A DNA stretch of 64,000 nt from Fodinibius sp036381435 (GTDB lineage: Bacteria; Bacteroidota; Rhodothermia; Balneolales; Balneolaceae): assembly GCA_036381435.1 (NCBI GenBank), contig DASVCW010000026.1, positions 34,902 to 98,901 on the forward strand, in the 5' to 3' direction. The position numbers and the translations under genes were made by a program. Shown piece after piece: positions 27,016 to 33,854 of the stretch (position 1 is the stretch's first letter; each line of letters starts with the position of its first letter). The notes under the pieces are model-generated. The model ran no database searches. It saw nothing but the letters and a program-made list of their open reading frames with translations, and was not told the origin of the DNA.

Positions 27016-27123
27016 ACCACTTTATATACAAGAGGGGTTAGAAAGTGATTTGTTACAAAAAAGATCTAAAAACGTGAAAGGTGAGACGCCCAACGTTAAT
27101 TAGTTTACATTTTCGATTTTTAT

Positions 27124-27159
27124 TTCTACATTTATAGAAATAGTTCTAATATTGTAGAA
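27124..27159 (+). promoter_or_regulatory. BlaI-type operator, 36-bp nested dyad
   Basis: Read symmetrically: TTCTACA-4-TAGAA-4-TTCTA-4-TGTAGAA, where both the outer 7-mers and the inner 5-mers are perfect inverted repeats about one centre (27141/27142). It ends 6 bp before the blaI start codon. The outer TACA/TGTA core is the known BlaI/MecI recognition motif. Confidence 0.75.
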
Positions 27160-27165
27160 TGTATT

Positions 27166-27537
27166 ATGAAGCTACCTAAATCCGAAGAACAATTAATGCA
27201 ATACATCTGGGAAGTCGAAAAGGCATTCCTGAATGACCTGATTGAAAAATATCCCCAGCCGAAGCCGGCTAGCAGTACAGTAGCGACTCTGCTGAAGCGA
27301 ATGAAAGAGAAAGGATACATAGATTATGAGCAGATGGGGCGATCTCGCAGATATTATCCACTCGTAAAAAAAACGGACTATTTCTCGCGACACATAAATA
27401 GCCTGATCAAAAAATACTTCAATGATTCTCCATCAACGTTTGCTTCTTTTTTTACGAGAGAGACTGATCTGTCGGATGAAGAACTGGAAGAGCTTCAGAA
27501 AATTATCGACGATGAGCTTAAAAAAAGAGAGCAATGA
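27166..27537 (+). CDS. BlaI/MecI/CopY-family winged-helix repressor
   Basis: A 123-residue protein with an N-terminal winged helix (about 1-75: KSEEQLMQYIWEVEKAF, SSTVATLLKRMKEKGYI, GRSRRYYPLV). A helical dimerisation tail follows. BlaI proteins bind TACA-containing dyads and are released when a cognate membrane protease cleaves them. The cleavable Asn-Phe-type site is not obvious here; NDSPSTFASFF at ~85-95 is the analogous region. Overlaps the next gene as ATGA, and the operator is directly upstream, implying autoregulation. Confidence 0.9.
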   Translation: MKLPKSEEQLMQYIWEVEKAFLNDLIEKYPQPKPASSTVATLLKRMKEKGYIDYEQMGRSRRYYPLVKKTDYFSRHINSLIKKYFNDSPSTFASFFTRETDLSDEELEELQKIIDDELKKREQ

Positions 27538-28679
27538 TTTCTTATCTGATATACTCAACGATATGTATGGGGTTATTACTCCTTTTCTATCACGTCTTCT
27601 TGGCGCAGGAAAAGATATATCAGATTAATCGTTGGTATCTGATGGTCAGCCTTCTTTTTTCTTTGACGGTACCATTTATGCCTATTGGAGTAGCAGATTT
27701 TTTGTTAAGTCCGGAAAGCAATTCTGAAATACTGATACAACAGTTAGCCGATCCGGCAGCAAAAAGTAATGAAATACCAGATTTAAATACTGAGGGGATA
27801 TATTTAACGCTTTTTTGTTTGTATAGTTTAGTCGTGCTTCTCTTGTTTGTCCGCATGCTTCGGCACTTGTATTCGATGCATCAGCGGACCAGAAGCAATC
27901 CTTCCACCTTTTTCAAAGGTCATAAAATAATTCTACTGGATGATAAAGTAGTCCCCCACACCTTCTGGAAAACGATATATGTAAGCAGGGAGCAGTATGA
28001 AAATGGAAAGATTGGTGAAGAGGTACTGATTCATGAACTAACTCATGCGAGAGAACACCATTCATTTGATATCCTCGTCTTGGAATTCTTGAAAACCATA
28101 TTCTGGTTTAATCCGGTACTATATTTTTATAAAACAGCAATTCAGTTCAATCACGAATTTATAGCAGACAATAAGGTTATATCAGGAGGGACGGATATTG
28201 CGGATTATCAGACGCTGCTATTAAATATGCGGATAGCTAAACCTGCCCGCTATCTGAGTTCTACTCTTAATTTTAAAATCACAAAAAAGAGGTTTAAGAT
28301 GATGTCTCAAAATAATTCAAGCTCACGTTCATTCTTTAAGACAGCTGCAATAATTCCACTATTTATAATTCTTGGTATCACATTTGGCTGTGAACCGACT
28401 AGTATTGAAAAGGATAAAAAAGTTGAAACCATAATTCTGGAAGTAAGCAGCTCCGATACTATTAAGCTCAACGGCGAACCTATTCAATTTTCTGATTTTG
28501 AATCACAGTTTTCTGAAATGCCATTAGACCCGGAAAAAACCATCCTCTATTTAAAAGTACATCAGAATGCTACAATAGGCATTGTAACGGACATTCAAGA
28601 AATAATCCGTAAACAAGGTGTTCTAAAGATTAATTATTCTACCATTCAATCAGATGGTTTACAGAAGGATAAGCATTGA
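27534..28679 (+). CDS. BlaR1/MecR1-like M56 membrane metallopeptidase without a penicillin-binding domain
   Basis: A 381-residue inner-membrane protein. Hydrophobic segments lie at about 5-20, 35-55, 85-105 and 280-300. The zinc-protease motif is HELTHAREH (H167, E168, H171). A final hydrophobic stretch LFIILGITFGCEP is followed by a ~85-residue extracytoplasmic tail. The beta-lactam-binding sensor domain of BlaR1 (about 250 residues with SxxK) is absent, so the signal must differ. The Bacteroidota family commonly replaces it with other small domains. It presumably cleaves the BlaI-type repressor encoded just upstream. The target regulon beyond the pair is unknown. Confidence 0.85.
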   Translation: MISYLIYSTICMGLLLLFYHVFLAQEKIYQINRWYLMVSLLFSLTVPFMPIGVADFLLSPESNSEILIQQLADPAAKSNEIPDLNTEGIYLTLFCLYSLVVLLLFVRMLRHLYSMHQRTRSNPSTFFKGHKIILLDDKVVPHTFWKTIYVSREQYENGKIGEEVLIHELTHAREHHSFDILVLEFLKTIFWFNPVLYFYKTAIQFNHEFIADNKVISGGTDIADYQTLLLNMRIAKPARYLSSTLNFKITKKRFKMMSQNNSSSRSFFKTAAIIPLFIILGITFGCEPTSIEKDKKVETIILEVSSSDTIKLNGEPIQFSDFESQFSEMPLDPEKTILYLKVHQNATIGIVTDIQEIIRKQGVLKINYSTIQSDGLQKDKH

Positions 28680-28834
28680 AGCTCAAATATTCGCAACAGC
28701 AATATTCTGAGAGTATAGATCAATGAAAAAGGGAAATATCATTGTCAATAAATAAGCAGTTCCCACTTTCTTCTTTTAAAAGTTTGGTGAAGAAGTTTAT
28801 AACTAACTCTGAGATAATGAGAGTTAAGAGTAAA

Positions 28835-28865
28835 GATGTAGGCCACTTGAGAAGTGGACTACATC
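28835..28865 (-). terminator. Probable terminator after malic enzyme (palindrome family C)
   Basis: GATGTAGGCCACTT / AAGTGGACTACATC arms with a 3-nt loop, nearly the same as the element at 24846-24877. On the minus strand it is followed by TTTACT, a weak U tract. The malic enzyme stop is 26 bp upstream on that strand. Confidence 0.6.
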
Positions 28866-28891
28866 GTCTCGCGTTTCACTTCTGCCGTCTG

Positions 28892-30076
28892 TTAAACAGC
28901 CAACTTCTTATTTTCTTTGCAGACATCAACCACGGTTTGGGCAACTTGGCGGGCTACTTTGTCATCAAAAGGGCCGGGAATAATTTCTTCGGGAGTGGGA
29001 TTTTCAACACAGTTTGCAATGGCATAAGCAGCTGCTACATACATTTCGTAAGTAAAACCTGATGTACGGGCATCAAGTGCACCGCGAAAAAGCCCCGGAA
29101 AAGCCAGCACATTGTTGATTTGATTCGGGAAATCTGAACGTCCGGTTGCGATGATCTGCGCTCCGGCTTCACGGGCTTCATCCGGCATAATTTCGGGAAT
29201 GGGATTAGCCATCGCAAAGATAATGGGATTCTTCTTCATCTTCTGAACCATCTCTTTCTTGAGCACTCCGGGGACGGAAACGCCAATGAATACATCCGCA
29301 TCAACAAGCGCATCACTTAATGAACCTTTTAAAAGGCCTCGGTTGGTGAGCTCAGCCATTTCTTTTTTAACGGGATTCAGTTCATCACGTCCCCGATAAA
29401 TGACGCCGCGGCTATCGCACATAATCACTTCACGAACGCCCACATGCTGCAACAGTTTCACGATAGCCACACCTGCAGCCCCCGAGCCGTTGATTACAAT
29501 TTTCAGGTTGCTCATTTTTCGTCCCGTCACGCGCATAGCATTGATCATTCCCGCCAGCGTTACAATGGCGGTTCCATGCTGGTCGTCATGCATCACCGGA
29601 ATGGGAAGTTCTTTTTTCAGCGTTTCTTCAATTTCAAAACATTTGGGCGCACAAATATCTTCCAGATTGATGCCGCCGTAAGTCCGGGCAATGGCTTTGA
29701 TGGCTGAAATAATTTCATCCTTATCCTGGGTATCGAGCACAACAGGAACCGCATCAACACCGGCAAACTTTTTGAACAGCACACACTTTCCTTCCATCAC
29801 CGGCAGAGCAGCTTCGGGGCCAATATTACCTAACCCAAGTACAGCAGAGCCGTCGGTAATCACTGCAACGGAATTACTTTTCCAGGTATAATCGTAAGCT
29901 TTTTTATTATCACTATGGATTTGACGACATGGCGCGGCTACTCCCGGTGTGTAGGCGATACTCAAGTCTTCACAGCTTTCGAGGGGCATTTTGGAGTCAA
30001 CCTGCAACTTCCCGCCATATTTTTTGTGGGCTTCGATTGCTTGCTGATCGTAATTGTTGCGTTTAGGAGAGGACAT
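28892..30076 (-). CDS. NADP-dependent malic enzyme (short form)
   Basis: Converts malate to pyruvate + CO2 and supplies reducing power and pyruvate for lipid or amino-acid synthesis. About 394 residues, the short bacterial form without the phosphotransacetylase domain of MaeB. The N-terminal catalytic part has AYTPGVAAPC, SNSVAVITDGSAVLGLGNIG, EAALPVMEGK and DDQHGTAIVTLAG. The Rossmann domain has VINGSGAAGVAIVKLL and SVPGVLKKEM, and MANPIPEI follows. I chose the ATG at 30076 (MSSPKRNNYDQQAI); a TTG at 30127 adds 17 unsupported residues. Apparently monocistronic. Confidence 0.94.
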   Translation of the reverse strand: MSSPKRNNYDQQAIEAHKKYGGKLQVDSKMPLESCEDLSIAYTPGVAAPCRQIHSDNKKAYDYTWKSNSVAVITDGSAVLGLGNIGPEAALPVMEGKCVLFKKFAGVDAVPVVLDTQDKDEIISAIKAIARTYGGINLEDICAPKCFEIEETLKKELPIPVMHDDQHGTAIVTLAGMINAMRVTGRKMSNLKIVINGSGAAGVAIVKLLQHVGVREVIMCDSRGVIYRGRDELNPVKKEMAELTNRGLLKGSLSDALVDADVFIGVSVPGVLKKEMVQKMKKNPIIFAMANPIPEIMPDEAREAGAQIIATGRSDFPNQINNVLAFPGLFRGALDARTSGFTYEMYVAAAYAIANCVENPTPEEIIPGPFDDKVARQVAQTVVDVCKENKKLAV

Positions 30077-30224
30077 AGAAAATGGTTTACTGCTAAATTT
30101 GTTTGCGCACTCTAAAGTGCTTTTCAAGGTAAAGGGTTTAAGACAGAAAGAATTTTAAGAGCTGTAAAAAATTACAGCGGCGCCAAAATTAGGAGGTGAA
30201 TGTAAAGACGATGTGAAAAAAAAT

Positions 30225-30253
30225 AAGTCTCACAAAAAGTTTTCGTGAGACTT
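30225..30253 (-). terminator. Terminator beyond the M1 peptidase gene
   Basis: AAGTCTCAC / GTGAGACTT, a 9-bp perfect stem with an 11-nt loop. On the minus strand an ATTTTTTT run follows. It lies 174 bp beyond the M1 peptidase stop, with repeats between, and upstream of the malic enzyme gene, which it would insulate. Confidence 0.65.
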
Positions 30254-30300
30254 AAAATTTAAGAAAAGGCTGGATAAGCAAAAATATCTTTTAAAAATAC

Positions 30301-30384
30301 GGCAACCCTCTCCCATAGCTTTTGGACAGGCTTTGCACCTCCCCTTGAGAAAGGGAAAAAAGCCCCTCCTATTAAAGGAGGGGC
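30301..30384. repeat. CCCCTCCT-type dispersed repeat
   Basis: Contains GCCCCTCCT (30362-30370) paired with AGGAGGGGC (30376-30384) plus CCCTTGAGAAAGGG-like text. Related intergenic elements lie near 14500, 20940, 32488, 33723 and 36983. Confidence 0.6.
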
Positions 30385-30426
30385 GCAGGGTGGCTGCTTT
30401 AAATAATCAACTTATTGCCAGCCAGA

Positions 30427-32325
30427 CTATTTAGTAGCAGAATATTGCTGCATGAATTCATCCATTACAATCATGTTATTTTCCCGGTTGATATCAGCCA
30501 GACGCTGAGTGGGATCAATTTCAATAGATTGTATTTGTGAAGCCGGCCTGCCGATTTCAAGCGTATAAGTGGGGCTTACCCAAGGCCAGTCAGGTTTGAC
30601 TGTAGTTTCGACGCCCGAGTAGGCTGAAAAACTCTTTTCATTACGCATGATGCGCAGCGGCATATAAAACAGTTCTTTGCTGCCGTCATCATAGGTTACC
30701 ATTAGGTCGATGGGCATCGGCATTAAATTGTAACGCTCTAGTGTAACAAAAGTACTGTTGTCGTTGCTGATGACAGCACTAATTCCGTAATCAATGGTCT
30801 TGGTTGTTTCGATGAAGTACTGGTAATACCAGTCCAGAATCATATCTGACTCCTCTTCCATCACCTGCAAAAAGTCACGACCATCGGGATGCTTGAACTT
30901 CCACAGCTCAAAATAGCGCTTCATTCCGTGGTCAAATGTCTCATTGCCGATGATGTAGCGCAGTTGGTTCAAAAATACAGCGCCTTTAAAGTAAGATGCA
31001 CCGTAGGCGCGATTCGTATGGAAATGATCGGCATGCGTCTCGAGAGCTTCTTCCATATCGTCTTCAACAATATTAAAATAGGCCTGATAGGAGCCGCGAT
31101 GAGGACGTTCACTTTGGCCGTTATTGAATAGATAATCCATAGTCAGGGCTGAAGCGTAAGTGGTATAGCCCTCATCCATCCATGCATAGCGACTTTCGTT
31201 AGTTGCAAGAACGCCATAATACCAGTTGTGAATGAATTCATGAACGGTAACACCTACCAGACTGCCCAAAGAGCGGTTTCCGGTGATAAGCGTCCCCATA
31301 GGATATTCCATACCGCCGTCGCCGCCCTGAATAACACTAAACTTGTCATAGGGATACTTTCCGAAATGTTCGCTCACAAATTGAAAAGCTTTAACAGTAT
31401 ATTCAGGCAGTTTTTCCCAGTTAGAGAGCAATTGTTCTTGCGAATATCGTTCAGCATTAACTGCTACAGTATCAGCTTGGTATAAAAAGTGAAGAGTGGG
31501 TCCGTTGGGTACCTGGGCCGTGGTATGCACATAATCAGGATCGGCAGCCCACATAAAGTCATGTACATTCTCCGCTTTCCAGTGCCATGTCAGTGTTTCG
31601 GAATCGGGACGATCATATTCTTCGGCATATCCGTGACCGATTTCTTCAGCATTTTGCAGATAGCCTGTTGCTCCTAACACATAAGAAGAATCAATAGTGA
31701 TTTTCACATCGAAAGTACCAAAAATACCATAAAATTCGCGTCCGACATAGGGATTCGGATGCCAGCCGTCCTCATCATAAGCAGCCATTTTTGGATACCA
31801 CTGCGTCATGGAGAACTCCACACCCTCTTTATTCATCCATCCGGAACGACGAATTTGCCGCGGTACCTGGCTTTCAAATTCCATATAAAAAACGGCGCTC
31901 TCGCCCGGCAATATGGGCTCATTCAGCGCAACTTCCAGAATCGTCCCGTCCACAAAATATTCAACGGGCTCTCCGTTTTGTGTTAGCTTGTTGATGTGAT
32001 GATAGCCGATTTCATCTTTAGGCAGATGAAAAATGCGGTCACGAACACGACTGTCGGGATCGGCTATAGTCCGGGAGCGAACATCCATCATGCTACCCGG
32101 CTGAAAGGCGTTGAAATACAGATGGTAGAAAACGCGATGAAGCGTATCGGGTGAATTGTTGTAGTAAGTTAATTCTTGCGTACCGGAATATTGATGATCT
32201 TCAGCATTTACGTCAATTTCCATGACATATTCTACCTGCTGCTGCCAGTAGTTTTGGCCCTGAGCGTTAGCGGAATAGCTTATACCCACGAAAAGCAGTG
32301 CTAAAAGCACATTTCGTATTTTCAT
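30427..32325 (-). CDS. Exported M1-family metallopeptidase
   Basis: A 632-residue protein with a signal peptide (about 1-21, ending NAQG). It has the gluzincin motif HEFIHNWYYG followed, 18 residues after the second His, by the third zinc-ligand Glu in WMDEGYTTY. Upstream GGMEYPM replaces the usual GAMEN exopeptidase motif. It acts as an aminopeptidase, periplasmic or outer-membrane associated, in peptide scavenging. Length is typical for the bacterial short form without the C-terminal HEAT region. Monocistronic, with a repeat-rich 3' flank and hairpin terminator. Confidence 0.9.
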   Translation of the reverse strand: MKIRNVLLALLFVGISYSANAQGQNYWQQQVEYVMEIDVNAEDHQYSGTQELTYYNNSPDTLHRVFYHLYFNAFQPGSMMDVRSRTIADPDSRVRDRIFHLPKDEIGYHHINKLTQNGEPVEYFVDGTILEVALNEPILPGESAVFYMEFESQVPRQIRRSGWMNKEGVEFSMTQWYPKMAAYDEDGWHPNPYVGREFYGIFGTFDVKITIDSSYVLGATGYLQNAEEIGHGYAEEYDRPDSETLTWHWKAENVHDFMWAADPDYVHTTAQVPNGPTLHFLYQADTVAVNAERYSQEQLLSNWEKLPEYTVKAFQFVSEHFGKYPYDKFSVIQGGDGGMEYPMGTLITGNRSLGSLVGVTVHEFIHNWYYGVLATNESRYAWMDEGYTTYASALTMDYLFNNGQSERPHRGSYQAYFNIVEDDMEEALETHADHFHTNRAYGASYFKGAVFLNQLRYIIGNETFDHGMKRYFELWKFKHPDGRDFLQVMEEESDMILDWYYQYFIETTKTIDYGISAVISNDNSTFVTLERYNLMPMPIDLMVTYDDGSKELFYMPLRIMRNEKSFSAYSGVETTVKPDWPWVSPTYTLEIGRPASQIQSIEIDPTQRLADINRENNMIVMDEFMQQYSATK

Positions 32326-32487
32326 AATGTTATTTTTTGGTTAGTGATTATTTAAAAGAAATCGTTTTTCTTGCTACATCGCTTTGCGGTGAAAGCACGG
32401 GTAGACACTTTGCGTTTAGTCAAGTTTTTATGGAAAATAGAGATTGAAGCAACTTAAAAAATCTTCTCCTGGGGAAATCCCTCTGCG

Positions 32488-32530
32488 CCCCCTTTTAAAA
32501 AGGGGGAAACCTTTTCGCCAAAGGCGAAAA
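32488..32530 (-). terminator. Two adjacent hairpins after recR
   Basis: A CCCCCTTTT / AAAAAGGGGG stem (32488-32506) is followed by a perfect TTTTCGCC / GGCGAAAA stem (32512-32530) with a 3-nt loop. They lie within 80 bp of the recR stop on the minus strand and contain A/T tracts that could serve in either direction. Likely the end of the dnaX-ybaB-recR unit. Confidence 0.5.
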
Positions 32531-32567
32531 TAATCAGTGCAACCAGATAAATCAGCATAATCAGCGA

Positions 32568-33176
32568 TCAAAAGGTATTTCTGCTCGCGAAAGCGCGGCT
32601 GAGGGTTGCTTCATCAATAAACTCGAGTTCAGTTCCCATGGGGATGCCGTAAGCGATGCGGGTAACTTTAATCTCATCAAAAGGTTTAAGCAGCTTGTTG
32701 ATATAGTAAGCCGTAGCTTCACCCTCGGAATCAGGATTAAGCGCCAGGATCACTTCGCTGACGGGCTCATTTTCATCATTAACGCGTTGCATAAGCTGTT
32801 TGATACGTACATCATCGGGACCGATATTATCGAGGGGTGAAATGACTCCGCCAAGTACATGGTATCGCCCGCGGAATTCGTTTGTTTTTTCAATCAGAAA
32901 CACATCCTGCGATTCTTCAACCACACAAATATCCCCCGTACTGCGCTTCACATTGGTACATATAGGGCACGGATCGCTGTCACTAATCACCCCGCAGGTT
33001 GAGCAACGGGTGATTGATTTTTTAAGATTCACCAACGCATCGGCCAGCTTAAAAACCGATTCATTATTTTGTTTAAGTAAATAAAGAGCAATGCGCCGGG
33101 CCGATTTTCGCCCGGTTCCCGGCAATTTAGCCAACTGTTCAATTGCCTGCTCTAAAATTTCAGAAGTTCCCTTCAT
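32568..33176 (-). CDS. recR: Recombination mediator RecR
   Basis: A 202-residue DNA-binding protein of the RecFOR pathway that helps load RecA on gapped DNA. Helix-hairpin-helix at residues ~8-40 (LAKLPGTGRKSARRIALYLL), a four-Cys zinc finger (CSTCGVISDSDPCPIC, about 57-72), a Toprim domain (ICVVEESQDVFLIE ... ILALNPDSEGEAT) and a C-terminal motif TRIAYGIPMGTELEFID. Length is standard. Third gene of the dnaX - ybaB - recR unit that many bacteria share, separated from ybaB by 86 bp containing a TTTGAATTATGAGTTTTGAA repeat. Confidence 0.97.
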   Translation of the reverse strand: MKGTSEILEQAIEQLAKLPGTGRKSARRIALYLLKQNNESVFKLADALVNLKKSITRCSTCGVISDSDPCPICTNVKRSTGDICVVEESQDVFLIEKTNEFRGRYHVLGGVISPLDNIGPDDVRIKQLMQRVNDENEPVSEVILALNPDSEGEATAYYINKLLKPFDEIKVTRIAYGIPMGTELEFIDEATLSRAFASRNTF

Positions 33177-33262
33177 TAAAAATTTTGAATTATGAGTTTT
33201 GAATTTTGAATTGCTGGTCGTAATTCAATCCCTAAAGCTTTCGGGGCAACATTCATAATTAA

Positions 33263-33607
33263 TTAAAAGCCCAGCTTGCTCATGTCCATGCCGGGAATAC
33301 CGCCGCCGGGAATTAAGTCCTTGTAGGTATCCTGCATCTTTTTCTGAGCCGCTTCTTCGGCCTTGTCCAGCGCCTTGTTCACGCCGGCAACCACCAAATC
33401 TTCGAGCATTTCAGAATCCTCGTCATCAATAACATCCTTATCCAGTTTGATACTTAGAATTTTTCGTTCTCCGTTGGCTTTTACTTTCACCATGCCGCCG
33501 CCGGCTTCCGCTTCAACTTCCACCTTCTGAAGCTCTTTCTTTGCATCTTCCATTTTTGATTGCAGTTCGGAAAACTTTCCGAACATATCGGCCATATTTT
33601 TATTCAT
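33263..33607 (-). CDS. YbaB/EbfC nucleoid-associated protein
   Basis: A 114-residue dimeric DNA-binding protein. The alpha-helical N-terminus (FGKFSELQSKMEDAKKELQ) is followed by the beta hairpin VEVEAEAGGGMVKVKANGE, and the Gly-rich tail LIPGGGIPGMDMSKLGF is characteristic. YbaB lies between dnaX and recR in many genomes, as here, and is associated with nucleoid organisation and repair. Length slightly above the usual 105-110. Confidence 0.95.
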   Translation of the reverse strand: MNKNMADMFGKFSELQSKMEDAKKELQKVEVEAEAGGGMVKVKANGERKILSIKLDKDVIDDEDSEMLEDLVVAGVNKALDKAEEAAQKKMQDTYKDLIPGGGIPGMDMSKLGF

Positions 33608-33722
33608 AATAGTCTTTTTATTTAATAGGATTCATAATCTAAACGAAATGCCACTTCCGTTCATTGTTTTTGGATTAATTTAACCACGTTTAACGATTAA
33701 AAAATCTCCTTTTTCAGCCCTA

Positions 33723-33844
33723 GATCCCCTAAAGGGGACTTTGGAATCAACCTTTTTCAAAGATAATTTCCTTTTAAAAATTGATTCCTGTAAAATAAGG
33801 CTTCATTCTTTAATTCAGGCAACAGCAAGTCCCCTTTAGGGGAT
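33723..33844. repeat. Inverted pair of CCCCT-type palindromes between dnaX and ybaB
   Basis: GATCCCCTAAAGGGGACT (33723-33740) is the inverse of AGTCCCCTTTAGGGGAT (33828-33844). Inside, GGAATCAA (33743-33750) pairs with TTGATTCC (33781-33788). The whole could fold into one long imperfect hairpin. It separates the dnaX stop from ybaB by 248 bp, so transcription into ybaB may be attenuated. Confidence 0.65.
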
Positions 33845-33854
33845 TTTAGGGGTA

